From contig NC_092860.1 of NCBI RefSeq assembly GCF_032062135.1, positions 66,492,346-66,556,345 on the forward strand: a DNA stretch of 64,000 bases, read 5' to 3'. The position numbers and the translations under genes are program-made. This document shows, in pieces, positions 1-11,004 of the stretch (its first letter is position 1; every line of letters starts with the position of its first letter). Origin of the DNA: Pyxicephalus adspersus (Eukaryota > Chordata > Amphibia > Anura > Pyxicephalidae). A model generated the notes under the pieces. The model was not told the DNA's origin. It did no database searches and worked only from the letters and a program-made list of their open reading frames with translations.

Positions 1-1250
1 TGTTTCAAACATTTTTTATATTCATGATATCTACTAGAACCCTATTCGGACATATTTCTGTAAGTTACAGGTCTACAATTTAAAAAAATTTCATGAAAAC
101 CTGTGACGCTTTTGGAACAAAAATCTAGAAATCAGTGTAACGCTCAGGTGGTTAAAGAAACTACAGTTTACAGTAAACTACATGTTTGTTTGTTTTTTTT
201 TACCTTCTTTATGAAAATGCTAGTTACCTACCTGTTATGCTGTCCCTTTGGGTTTAATTTTTGAGAGATGAGCAGTATTAGACTTGATTTTCCTATCTGT
301 ACAGGTTTAATTTTAAGCCCCTATACTTAAATAGATAGTTGACAAAATAAAGCAATTCTCAGGATAAGGTATCTGCATCACAGACATAGCTGAAAAACGT
401 GAATAATGGCTTAACTGACAACAATCAATACAAAGTTACTTAGGTTAGGTTGAAAAAAAAAAGACATAAGTACATCAAGTTCAACTACTAGGGAAATAAG
501 CATATCGCAGATAAACACCCTATGGTCATAGCTAAAGCTATGTCTATTTTCACAGACCTTCCTGTGAGGAATCCCCTCCTTATCTGCATATTAAATTTAC
601 TTTCTTCCAGAAGCAAAGATTGCCCCCTTCTCCTTCTAATTACCTTAAAGTGAATAATTGAGAAGCTATTACACATACATATGGCAGACTGTGCACTGAA
701 CAGAAGCTATTATGCATATGACGGACTGTGCACTGAGTTTCACAAGCCAAAAGTGAGCAAACACCTATACACAAATACATGTGATTCTTTAACTTTTTAT
801 CCGTGACTTAAAAATTAGACATAGGGCTGTAATTAGATATGCAGATGGCCCTTTAGCACTATATCCCTTAGCCCTTGGATCAGGGGATTGCTTCCTTATT
901 TTTTCAGCATTTTTTTAAATTCCTTTTACTTTAAGTGGAACTAAACCTAATTATTAAAAAATCATGAGCGGACTGGTTCTTTATCCAAAAGACAAGGCAA
1001 AGTCCCTTCTGCAATAAAACAAACATATCTGTAAAAATAAAATATTAATACAGCTGCCACATGAATATAAGCTTTAAAACTTGTTTTGCATTAAGATACT
1101 TTAACCCCCTATGTATATCTCTAAGCCTTCTATTGTGTAGACAGTAAATCATTTCTGATGTATAAAAGTTTCATGTAAGGTCTGTTAGAGAAAAACAGCT
1201 ATGTTCAATTTCACTGCTGCTTGTTTTATTTACATACCACTATGGGTAAC
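1..1250. other. AT-rich non-coding stretch, no gene seen
   Basis: No coding region or clear mobile element is recognisable. A short imperfect tandem duplication is visible at about 662-736: a unit beginning GAAGCTATTA and ending GACTGTGCACTGA occurs twice. The stretch TTAAGTGGAACTAAACCT near 931 resembles ends of dispersed frog repeats, but I could not delimit an element. Confidence 0.5.
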
Positions 1251-2730
1251 CAGGGCTGTGGAGTCAGAGTCAGGGCAATTTGGGGTATTTGGAGTTGGAA
1301 AAGCATGTACTGATTCCTATTAAATTAAATGCAAATTGGAAAAAAATTCTATTTCACAGATAAGTAATGATTAATTAGTTCACTGCTTTAATAACCCCAT
1401 TGCGGAGTTGTCACTAGTATGAAGCTAATCTGAGCTACTCTGCAGCCTAACATGTATACATCTATGTAATCTGGATTTTGTTTGGTTTATGAAAAATACT
1501 TATTTGATAGGATTATGATATTTTTGCTTAGCGTTTAAATAATTTATTCAGGGTTGTACAGTAACGTTACATATTACATTTATATGGCCCCTGCACACTC
1601 TGAGTGTTGTGAGGAAGCAGAGGTGTTTATCACCCCATGCCTGCTTCAGACACCTGTCTGCACTCAATTTATTTTTATTTACCAACTATTTTACAACTAC
1701 AGTTATATCTCGGTTAACAAATATAATTTGTTCTGGGATTGATAGCCAAAATCTTTGTCAGCCGAAATGTGATTTCCCATAGGTTTCTATAGAAAATCAT
1801 TTAATTTGTTCTGGATGCTGCCCACAATTTAAATATAAGTTTTATAAAAATAGTAAAAAGAACCATTTAAAAGGTCATAAACTGAGATGAACAGCTTCCC
1901 AATTGGGAACACTTTCAACTGTGGTGTAAGTTACTGTATAAAATCCTCACTGTGAGTTAATCACAAAGCAAAAAAAAAAAAAAAAAAACATTATGGAGCC
2001 TAGACATTCATTAACTTCTGGAGCAAGCTATGCTTTGATATGCAAAAAAAAAAAAAAAAAACAACTACAGAGTTTGTCTTGGTCATTAAGGAGTTACAAA
2101 ATGTTGAAGAAGAGCTCATCTCCCAAGGAACCTCAGCTGTGCTTAGCAAACGACTTCTACAAGTCATGCAAACTGCCCCCAGCCCCTGTCCTGCACAACA
2201 GCAGCAGAAAGTACCCCCCCCCCCTTCCTTTTTTTTAGCTGGTACCTGGTTAGCTGAGGTCTTACCGTATATACCAAGTTTAATTAACATTTATGCTGTT
2301 TTAGGTTTTTTTTTTGTTTATGTAGTTTAATTGATGGTTTTAAAGCTGCAAATTATGTACTTTATATTTTTGAACGTAAAGTTGTTCCTGATGCTTTTTT
2401 TGTATCTGCAAGTACTTTAAAGTTTTTAGTCCTTTGTTAAAAACAATAAATAAAACCGTGTTTTCATTTTTGTGTTTTTGGTTTATAATTTAGGCATAAA
2501 CGTTATTGGTTTATATGCTGGCAATTACAAGCTGGGTAACAGGGTCAAGTGTCAGCTTCATGGCCAGGAATTCTTGTTCCCAAAAGCAGATGCTGTCTTC
2601 ATATAGCTTTACAATGGCTGAGCTTTGGCAGTGATGAAACGCAAAGTATGTTGTGTTTCAATCAACATGGAACATTAGCATATTGAAATTATAGGAGTGG
2701 AAGGGTTCTTGTACCAACTCCACAGCCCTG
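1251..2730. mobile_element. hAT-type non-autonomous DNA transposon (CAGGGCTGTGGAGTC ends)
   Basis: The left end reads CAGGGCTGTGGAGTCAGAGT and the right end is its inverse, ...CAACTCCACAGCCCTG. Flanking 8-mers TGGGTAAC (1243-1250) and TGGTTTAC (2731-2738) match at 6 of 8 positions, as expected for a decayed 8-bp hAT target duplication. The same termini bound the larger hAT at 4396-10996, which carries transposase remnants, so this copy is probably its non-autonomous relative. It contains a separate MITE at 1700-2267. No transposase frame is visible inside. Confidence 0.75.
1700..2267. mobile_element. TA-flanked MITE nested in the hAT element
   Basis: The left end CAGTTATATCTCGGTTAAC and right end GTTAGCTGAGGTCTTACCG are imperfect inverted repeats (about 15 of 21 positions including flanking TA). 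TA lies on both sides (1698-1699 and 2268-2269). The interior at about 1930-2180 is shared with the MITE at 48302-48739 (opposite orientation) and the fragment at 42205-42335. Open frames here are chance frames across A-runs, not genes. Confidence 0.6.
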
Positions 2731-2754
2731 TGGTTTACGAAAGATACACATAAG

Positions 2755-2900
2755 AATATATGATGAGATATGTCCTGTTTCACTGTCTGTATCTCTCTGT
2801 CATTTGCAACCCCTATTTAATGTCCAGCGCTGTGTAATATGTTGGAGATATATAAATATACTGTTTCTTATTATTAATAATAATAATTATAATAATAATA
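2755..2900. repeat. SINE-like or LINE-tail repeat with (TAA)n end
   Basis: It contains CAGCGCTGTGTAATATGTTG followed by TATATAAATA and a (TTA/TAA)n tail. The same core recurs at 34870-35010, in reverse at 13660-13870, and in degenerate form at 55895-56030. The layout suggests a retroposed 3' tail. The parent family cannot be fixed from this window. Confidence 0.6.
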
Positions 2901-3356
2901 TGACCAGTTCAGTAAGTCGATGATAATTTTTTTTTTTAATTTCCAAATGGAAAAATGGCATTTTAGGTTAATAGTGAGAAAGTGAGTAATAAAAGCTGCT
3001 TGGTAATGATATTCATATACAATTAAATACTGTCACATATCTAATTTGTAAGATTAGTGAAATTTGTCAACATATTTTTAAAAGGTCTAACAATAATATT
3101 TTGGATTAATTAGGTATGCTTTTGGTTGTTTTTCTTCACCAAAGCAGCCCACCCAGATTGTTGGCAGTCTTGTGTCCATCTTATATTTCAAATAAATTCA
3201 GCTTTAATGAAAAAATATTGCTGCAATATTCCGCTTTATTTACCTCCCCCCATTTTTTTTTCTCCCACTGGATATCCAAAATCTGATGCCCAGTTTTATC
3301 ATTCAACCCACTTTCTGTGAATCTAGGTCGTTCTGGACCCACCCAAGACTGTTACT
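2901..3356. other. Non-coding stretch, nothing recognised
   Basis: AT-rich sequence with T-runs. The short open frames show no recognisable protein. Confidence 0.4.
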
Positions 3357-3532
3357 TTAACCTCCCTAGCGTTCTACTTCTCTGTATTTCCATACAAAAA
3401 GTGTTACATTTTTTTTTTGCATGGAAATTTATTTTACAGTGTAGGCTATAATTCTTGGGCATAATTCACCGAAGTATGTCCAATATTTATTACATTTAAA
3501 TGAAAATAAAGAAAATAGTGAAACGTAATATA

Positions 3533-4146
3533 CCGTATTTTTTGCCGTATAAGACGCACTTTTTCTTCCCCAAAACTGGGGGGGAAAAGTTGGTGTGTCC
3601 TATACGACAAATGTGTTATAAAATAATTAAAATAAGATACTCACCCGATACCCGATCCTGCGTGTGTCTCTTCTCCTTGCTGGCTGCAGCGTGTGTCTCC
3701 TCTCCTCTCTGGCAGCAGCGTGTGTCTCCTCCTGGCTGCAGTGCAGAGCGAAAGAAGCTGGCACAGCGCCCCCTGCTGTTCCCTGTCCTAACTGCTGTAC
3801 AGTGGAAAAAAATCACAGAGTGATCAGAAGGGGAATTTGAATGACACAGAGAGATCAGAAAGGGAATTTGAAAGGCACAGAGTGATCAGAAAGGGAATTT
3901 TAAATGACACAGAGTGATCAGAAAGGGAATTTGAAAGGCACAGAGTGATCAGAAAGGGAATTTGAATGGCACATGAGTGATCAGAAGGGGAATACAAGTA
4001 TGAATGGCACATGAGTGATCAGAAGGGGAATAATCTTTCAGAATCTTTTTTTTTCTAGATTTTCCTCCTTTAAAATTCGTCTCCTCCTTTAAAATATATA
4101 GACTGCGTCTTATATTCCGGAGCGTCTTATACGGCGAAAAATACGG
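3533..4146. mobile_element. MITE with CCGTATTTTTTG ends, inserted at TA
   Basis: It begins TACCGTATTTTTTGCCGTATAA and ends with the inverse, ...TACGGCGAAAAATACGGTA. The paralogous element at 26545-27667 has the uninterrupted sequence GTAATATAACTGTA where this copy reads GTAATA[TA-MITE-TA]ACTGTA, so the insertion and its TA duplication are directly visible. Relatives lie at 7067-7614 and 18944-19268. Confidence 0.85.
3813..4030. repeat. Minisatellite inside the MITE (about 31-33 bp, about 7 units)
   Basis: Units of the form CACAGAGTGATCAGAAAGGG plus AATTTGAAAGG follow one another about seven times. The related MITE at 7067 carries about six, and the one at 18944 keeps one or two degenerate units. 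Confidence 0.85.
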
Positions 4147-4833
4147 TAACTGTACAGTAGGATGTAGCATATATAATATATAGTAGATTTCTTTGTATTG
4201 GACTTAATACAGCTATTTTGTATTGAATCCAATACAAAATTATTTTGATTTCCCGCCGCTCCTCCCGCCCACACCATCATCAGGAGAACGTCTCTGCAGT
4301 TTGAGGCTGAAGATCAAAGAGGAAGGATGTGTCCCCAGGACCTGCGGGGACCAGCAGGATTCCGGGGGATGCCGACGGATCTCTTCTGTGTAAACCAGGG
4401 CTGTGGATTCGGTAGATAAATCCTTCAACTCCAACTCCTCAGTTTCTGGTATCCCGGACTCTGACTCTCTGATTCCGACTTCTCTGTATTTACAGGGTTT
4501 CTCATTTTATCTTCACACTTTTGAATTCAAACTTCACAAAAAAATTTTGACCCTCTAATTTTTCATAAATCAATACATTTATTATAAAATTAAATATAAC
4601 AAAATATTTTTACCAAAAAAGTTTTTCACAAGAAACATTAATAAAAATATATGAAAATAAATTGATAAATTGTCAATTATTATGTTTTTTACTTTATATA
4701 ATTTTTAAATTAAATATCTTTATTTTGGGGATTTATACTATATATAGGATTTTATTAGGATTTATAAGATAATATTATTCTTTTTTTTATCTTCGAAGTT
4801 ATTAGTTTTATATTTAGTATTGCACTTACCCTT

Positions 4834-5010
4834 ATGGCCAGAGAAATAAGTAATGCAGAACATCAAAGAGTGGTAGACAGTTACCTGAATGGAAGTGATG
4901 CCTCCCAGGTAGCAATGATTTTGGGTTGTATTCGTACAACCATTACCAAAATTATTATTGAATCTATGAATCCTCTGTTACAGTGGAAAAATTACCAAGA
5001 GGAGGTCTGA
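4834..5010 (+). pseudogene. Tc1/mariner transposase, N-terminal DNA-binding part
   Basis: An ATG at 4834 opens a frame beginning MAREISNAEHQRVVDSYLNG. It continues with a second helix-turn-helix-like stretch (DASQVAMILGCIRTTITKII), as in the paired-like N-termini of Tc1/mariner and pogo-type transposases. The frame ends at a TGA at 5008-5010. Shortly after, at about 5050, L1 sequence begins, and the same protein resumes near 7665. Confidence 0.7.
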
Positions 5011-5049
5011 GAAATTAAAAGTTGGACGAAGCCCATGAGGAGGAGTTAT

Positions 5050-7640
5050 GCATGTCAATTTGCAATTTGGAATTAATGTATCTATTTCTGTTTCAATATC
5101 TTTATTAATTTTCATTTCATTTAATTTTACACAAGCATATCAAACAAACAAAATAAATGTCTCTAGCCATCCCAAAAATTCTATAAATCTACTTCAAATC
5201 AATATTAACAGCATTTTAATACAAGTTCAAACTCCTTCCATTATATCCATCTTTCTTAACCTACTAACTCCATGGGCTATGCTAGTTCTCTTTCAACTAA
5301 TGCTTAGTAGAAGTTCAATCTCCCTAAATGGTTTAATCTTTACCTCCTCTCTCTTAACCCCTCATAACTTCCCCTTTTATTTTATCTTATTTTAATTAGT
5401 GTTCAACAATTTATCATCAATCAATCATATAATCCTCCTAATACTGACAATAACAGAAGAGGAAAGGAATTACTTCCCTTCTCCCCAAACATTGTGTATA
5501 ACTGACTTTCATCATGCCTATCTTTTTATCTTTGTGAAAGAAGGAAAAAAAATTTCCCCCTGTAACAAGTTGATATATCCAAAAATATATTATTTCTTTG
5601 TGACTATAAGGAGGGGGAGATAATCCTCGCCACTTCATCTTTTAATAGCAACTCTACATAACAATCTAGTTAATTCTCTATCATCCCCTTAACTCTGTGA
5701 AATTAGAGTTCAGTTTAATTATTTATAACTACCGTCTATCCAGCTAAACATTTATATATATATATATGTCTTAAACAAAACCTTTTACTACATATAACAA
5801 AAACAATACTAAAACAAGGACACAAAAGGAATTGGGGAATGGTAGGCAAACTCTATAATCAATAACATTGCTGATGGTATAATTATATGGTCAACAATGA
5901 CCGATCCCACCCAATAGGCATATAGTATTCGATCCATGGTGACCATATTTTTTTAAATTTAGTTACCGAGGCCATTAACAAAGCCCTCATCTTCTCATTC
6001 ACGAAAAACCAAGACAATTTGTTCTTAACTTGCTGTATATTAGGGACTGTAGACCTCCAGTCCTTGGCCAGAACCATTTTGGCCACTGTAAACAAATATG
6101 GTAATAATTTAAAATGGTTCATAGTACAAATAGATGGTTTCAGGCTCAAGAGTGCTTCAGATGGATGTTTAGGAAAAGAACAACCTACTAGTGTATGCAA
6201 TTTGATATACTCCCATCCAAAACTTCCTAATTTTGGGGCATTCCCACCAAATATTGTGAAAAGTTCCTGGGCTGTTACAGCCCCTAAAACAATTATCTGT
6301 ACAATTTGACTGAAATTTAACAAGCCTGGATGGTACCATATACCATCTCATCATAGTTTATAATTGATTTCCACAGCTGAAGCAATAATACTAAAATGAG
6401 CTATTGAATGCCATATCTGACCCCAATCCTCTTGTTGAAATGTTTCACCCAAGTCCCCCTCCCATATAGATATATATGATGAGGTATTCATGTTAATCTA
6501 AACTAAGTTAATATACAAAGCTGATAATACTCCTTTAGAATTTGGGTCCTTTACACACAGTTTTTCAAACCATGTCATAATATAAGTACCCGTGATTGAT
6601 CCCAATCTAGATTGAACAAGATGCCTAATTTGTAGGTACCTAAATAATTCCGCCGGGGGGGCTTCATACTTCTCACAAAATTCATTAAATGAAATTATCC
6701 CAGACTGATTTAAAAAATGATGAATTCTGTAAAGGCCCTTCTCCATCCACCAAGCAAAATGCCTCTATGCCAGGGGGGAACATCGGATTCCCAGTAATTG
6801 GGGCTACCGGGGTATGGGGGGACATAAGGCCCCCTGACTGCTTGATAGTGTCCCAAATTTTCATAGTATGCTTCAATATAGGGTTAGATAGACCAGGCCT
6901 CTGTGTACCTGAGACCCAGAGTAGAGCTTCTGCCGTGTATGATTCCTATTATAATACATTAAAAAAGGAGCTACCTGACCTTATAATACAAGCTCAAATT
7001 TGGTACTGATAAGCCTCCCACACTCTTAGTTCGAAATAAAGTATGTCTAGGGACTCGTGTAATGTACCGTATTTTTTGCCGTATAAGACGCACTTTTTCT
7101 TCCCCAAAACTGGGGGGGGAAAAGTTAGTGCGTCCTATACGACAAATGTGTTATAAAATAATTAAAATAATATACTCACCCGATACCCGATCCTGCGTGT
7201 GCCTCTGGCTGCAGGAGCGTCTGTCTCCTCTTCTCTCTTGCTGTAGCTTTTGTTTTCTTCTGTCTGTAAAGCAGAGCGAAAGAAACAGGCACAGCGCCAC
7301 CTGCTGTTCCCTGTCCTAACTGCCGTACAGTGGAAAAAAGCACAGAGTGATCAGAAGGGGAACTTAAATGACAGACTGATCAGAAAGGGAGTTTGAATGA
7401 CACAGAGTGATCAGAAAGAGAATTTGAAAGGCACAGAGTGATCAGAAAGGGAATTTGAATGGCACATGAGTGATCAGAAGGGGAATACCGGTATGAATGG
7501 CACATGAGTGATCAGAAGGGGAATAATCTTTCAGAATCTTTTTTTCTAGATTTTCCTCCTTTAAAATTAGGTGCGTCTTATATTCCGGAGCGTCTTATAC
7601 GGCGAAAAATACAGTATCTATTTCAACAATAGATAGATGC
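5050..7640 (-). mobile_element. L1-type LINE, 5'-truncated, antisense, inserted in the mariner element
   Basis: The - strand encodes the ORF2 C-terminal region in fragments. About 6880-6685 encodes KHTMKIWDTIKQSGGLMSPH. 6746-6498 encodes FRYLQIRHLVQSRLGS. 6354-5883 includes RWYMVPSRL and WWECPKIRKFW, the Trp/Cys-rich tail typical of L1 ORF2. Frameshifts separate the pieces. The 3' end lies at the left, near 5050-5070. A MITE at 7067-7614 is inserted within it. Confidence 0.8.
7067..7614. mobile_element. MITE with CCGTATTTTTTG ends, second copy
   Basis: It starts TACCGTATTTTTTGCCGTATAA at 7065 and ends ...CGGCGAAAAATACAGTA at 7616. It is closely similar to the copy at 3533 in ends, GC-rich middle and minisatellite (about 7340-7530, about six units). 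It sits inside the L1 fragment, making it the youngest layer of the nest. Confidence 0.85.
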
Positions 7641-7664
7641 ATTGATAAATTCCAATAGACATTA

Positions 7665-8320
7665 AAAATAACTTCTTTAATTCCTGCAAGGCACAATGAT
7701 TCCTACTCTCTTTAAGAAAGGCTTAGCTATGCTAACAAAACCTTGATCTCATTGCTAAGGAAGATGGAAAAAAAACATCTACTTTCTTGATGAAGTGGGT
7801 TTTAACATCTCAATGAGAACCAAAAGGGGAAGATCTCCTATTGGGCACAGGGCGGTGCATGTTGTGGCTGGAGTGCATTCAAGAAATTATTCAATTTGTT
7901 GTCTGAGGAATAAAAATGACTCCACTTGAAAAAAAGACTCCACTTTAAGTCACAAGCATTTAACCAAGAAGCATTCCTCAATTTTATTGATGAGGTTTTG
8001 AATGTTTTTAGTAAAAAGAGTGTTCAGCATGCCATCCTAATTATGGATGTCCCCTTTCATAAAACCAGCCAGGTAAAGAGCTTGGTTGAAAGTAAGTAAC
8101 ACCAACTTTTATTTTTACCACCATACTCTCCATTTCTTAATCCTGTTGAGAACATGTTTTCTAAATGGAAAGAATTTGTAGGAAGAAATAGGCTAATAAG
8201 TTCAGGTGCTTTGTTAGAAAGCATCAATAGTGTATTTTTGACAATAGGCTAGCAGGATTGCTGAAATTATTATACAAAAATGTTTAGCTTTTTGCTTAAA
8301 TACCTAAGAGGAGAAAACAT
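7665..8320 (+). pseudogene. Tc1/mariner transposase, catalytic part
   Basis: Three catalytic neighbourhoods are readable across frameshifts: FLDEVGFN near 7785 (first Asp), ILIMDVPFHKTSQ near 8038 (second Asp) and PYSPFLNPVENMFSKWKEFV near 8122 (Glu in the DDE position). Order and spacing agree with IS630/Tc1/mariner transposases. Stops and frameshifts (for instance around 7930 and 8095) show it is dead. The subfamily is uncertain. Confidence 0.8.
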
Positions 8321-8879
8321 TAATGATTAATAAATCATTTAATTAATAATTACATATTTTTATTTATTGTTTCTTGAGAAAAACTGGTAAATTGTGTTAT
8401 ATTTTATTTTATAATAAATGTATTGATTTATGAATAATTAGGGGTTCTAAAAGTGTGAAATTTGAATGCAAAAGTGTGAAGATAAAAATAGAAACCCTGT
8501 AAAATGCTAATGTATTTTCCACGTTGATGGAAGGAAGGCAACATACATGCCATTTAACAACAAAACTACTGGCTAGAAAGCTGACCCTCTACTGTATTGG
8601 CCAGTTTAAACAAAATACAAAAAAAATGAAAACAATAAGGTTTTATTTATTGTTTTTATCAAGTGGCTATAAAGTAGTAGCATAGCATGCATAAAAATCA
8701 GGAACCGGAACTTTACCAGTTTAAAAATATGAACCACATTCTTTGGTAGTTTTAAAACAAAAACAAAGCTTGCCTATGTGAACAAAAACAAAAAAGTAGA
8801 ATAGCTGTGAATGCAATCCAAAATTAACTCAATGTAGCGTTGTTCTAGGAAACAGAATTGCTTCTGCCAGATCCTCTTT

Positions 8880-10026
8880 CATAGAGGCTCCTTAATCTGA
8901 CTTGATTATTTTTAGAGCTGAGAAAAGTCTTTTAACACTGACTTGGGTGGATGGCATTGCTGTTACGGTTCCAGCCACATCACTAGTAATTTCAGGATAA
9001 ACAAGGATGGCTTCTTCTACAGTCAGTTTCGATTTCACTTTCTCCAATACTTACAGAACTGTCTTCCTTTAATATCTGTTTGTCACTTTCTTCATCTACT
9101 TAATTCATTTTCTCGATTGTGCTCAACATATTAGAAGCATTATCTGTCGCAATACATAGAATCTGTTCCTTTTTAATTTCAAAATGTTCTAGAACATCCT
9201 CCACTAACTTCTGAAGATAGTCACTGGTGTGATGTGCCTGGGAGTCCTTTACCTTGGGAGGTTTGCATTATTGTTTTATTATTTTCATCAACAAATCTAT
9301 TAATTTAAATCTAAAATTAATTAATCTATTAATAACAAAATATATGACTGTGACGTGTGCATGCATCTATTTTTTGGAAGACACAATGTCCCTTCAGATC
9401 TTTTTGTACTTCTTCCTTCTTACATTTGGTCACTTTAATTATAGGTTTACTTATGCTTTCTCTTTCCAGAGAAACACCAAGTTTTTTAGCCATTTCTCAA
9501 TTTATGCCTAAAAGGCTGGCAGTGAAAATGGATAGTGGTATACCATTCTTTACTACCATTTTAATAATGTGGTTTTTGTTGTCATTTTTTCTGGTCATTG
9601 TTATGGTAAATTTGTCATATATAAAGAATCTTCTTAGTTGTGTTCGGTCTCCAGTAGATTTCTGAACATTTTTTATCCCAGAAGTAGATGGAATATTTTC
9701 ATTGATATCTTTCTCATTCACAATTTCTAACACTTAGGATGAAAAGGCTGCAAGTGTATTTTCAAATTTGATGCTCTTGTAGACCTAGTTTTTGTTAGAC
9801 CCACTGAAACTGCAAATTTTTTCATCATATTGTTTTTCACCATCATCTTCAAGTATACATTGGCAAATTTCCCATCACTTAATAATGTAAAGTTCACATA
9901 AACAGCAGACTTTGTCGTGTTTGTTGACAGACTTTTTGCCATTGTGAATAGGGTGCCGCTTTCACTAAAATATAAAATATGGTAACTAACTACCATATTC
10001 TTTGATTTAAATACAAACATACACAT
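8880..10026 (-). pseudogene. hAT transposase relic
   Basis: Reading leftwards on the - strand: an N-terminal BED-finger-like segment at 10026-9730 (DGKFANVYLKMM then ASNLKIHLQPFHP) has lost both Cys positions but keeps the His pair. Next comes a linker, then KMVVKNGIPLSIFTASLL (9733-9497) and a stop followed by EMAKKLGVSLERESISKP. HHTSDYLQKLVEDVLEHFEI lies near 9220, and LCIATDNASNML near 9150 is the conserved hAT catalytic D-x-x-x-N stretch. Further left the frames decay. It belongs to the hAT at 4396-10996. Confidence 0.75.
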
Positions 10027-11004
10027 AGTCCTGCACTATTGCAAACATACATACAACACGGCACTATACACACATATAAGCTATAGCCCTGCACTAAACT
10101 TTGACATAATTTATCCTATACAGAAAAACATGCACAAACATATATACTATACACACAACACAGAGCCCTACATTTTACTCAGAAACATACACACAATATG
10201 CACTATACACAAACATTCATACATTCCTGCACCATAACCAGAAACATACACATAGCCTTGCAGTTTTATCCAGAAACATGCACACAGCCTTCCATCATAT
10301 TACAGACAAGCATCCATGCAGTTTTAAAATAAGCATTAACACTTACAGTTGAATCCAAAAAGCTGTTCCTACAAGTTCTTCTAAGCTCTTTTACCAGACA
10401 GAGGAAGTTGGGCAGATGCTGCTGCCTTCATCTTTGTTTTCTGATCCTCTGCTGAAGACAGGGCAGTGGGAGGCTCCAGGGCCAGGGGGGGCACTTAACT
10501 AATTTTCTAGTATTAGGTGGTGTGCAAAATGATGTTAAAGTTCAGCCCTGGATTGCAGCATATATGGAGAGTGCAGACAGGACACTTGAACACACACATC
10601 AGATAATAGTACTCACCTACACCTATATCTTTACACTTGTTACACAAGTGAACTTGTTAAACACATTATATTTAAAATAAAATGAAAACACTTTTTGTAA
10701 TGTACATAATCCAGATTACAATAATGTGAATGTCAGGTTGTATAATAGCTCAATACAGGTTGTCAGGTTGTATAATAGCTGAACTTCACACTAGTAGAAA
10801 TACAACTATGCACTGGGCTCTATTCTTACATCAGAGAAATACTTAATTATGACTATTGTTTGTAAAATAGGACATTTGAACTTTTTTTTAAATTATAATT
10901 TGAATTTATCAGGAGTCGGAGTTGGCACTTTTTTATCGACTCTGACTCCAGGTACCCAAAATTGTCTCCGACTCCAACTCTGACTCCACAGCCCTGGTGT
11001 AAAC

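Larger units (their letters stand above)
3361..4395 (+). mobile_element. piggyBac-type (TTAA) non-autonomous element, copy A
   Basis: TTAA (3357-3360) precedes the terminus CCTCCCTAGCGTTCT. The first ~130 bp match the left end of the piggyBac relic at 37628 and copies B (26545) and E (53621). The distal part, with GTATTGAATCCAATACAAAA then TTTCCCGC and a GC-rich block, matches copies B, C (31295) and E. A MITE sits inside (3533-4146). The right part is interrupted at 4396 by a hAT insertion, and I could not find the remaining right end after 11004. Confidence 0.7.
4493..8499 (+). mobile_element. Tc1/mariner-superfamily transposon with long inverted repeats, nested in hAT
   Basis: Flanking TA dinucleotides are at 4491-4492 and 8500-8501. 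The left end CAGGGTTTCTCATTTTATCT and the inverse of the right end, CAGGGTTTCTATTTTTATCT, start inverted repeats that stay alignable for roughly 150-200 bp. Both contain ATAAATCAATACATTTATTA. The transposase is split: the N-terminal part is at 4834-5010 and the C-terminal part at about 7665-8320, separated by an L1 fragment with its own MITE. Small insertions and stop codons make it inactive. Confidence 0.9.
4396..10996 (-). mobile_element. hAT DNA transposon, decayed, with perfect 8-bp target duplication
   Basis: The left terminus CAGGGCTGTGGATTCGG and right terminus ...GACTCCACAGCCCTG are inverted repeats. The 8-mer GTGTAAAC occurs immediately left (4388-4395) and right (10997-11004), a perfect hAT-type target duplication. 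Transposase remnants lie on the - strand at about 8880-10026. About 4 kb of the length is a later Tc1/mariner insertion (4493-8499). Without nested insertions the element would be about 2.6 kb, a plausible autonomous hAT size. Confidence 0.9.

Noticed and set aside
2000..2330. Overlapping + and - frames of about 96 codons
   Set aside because: They run through A- and C-homopolymers of a MITE interior that is repeated at 48302-48739.
3813..4030. Regular short repeats resembling a CRISPR array
   Set aside because: Units are contiguous tandem repeats without unique spacers, lie inside a MITE and are in vertebrate-like DNA.
5048..5395. A 115-codon + strand frame
   Set aside because: It is the antisense of the L1 3' region; its hydrophobic composition reflects AT-rich sequence.
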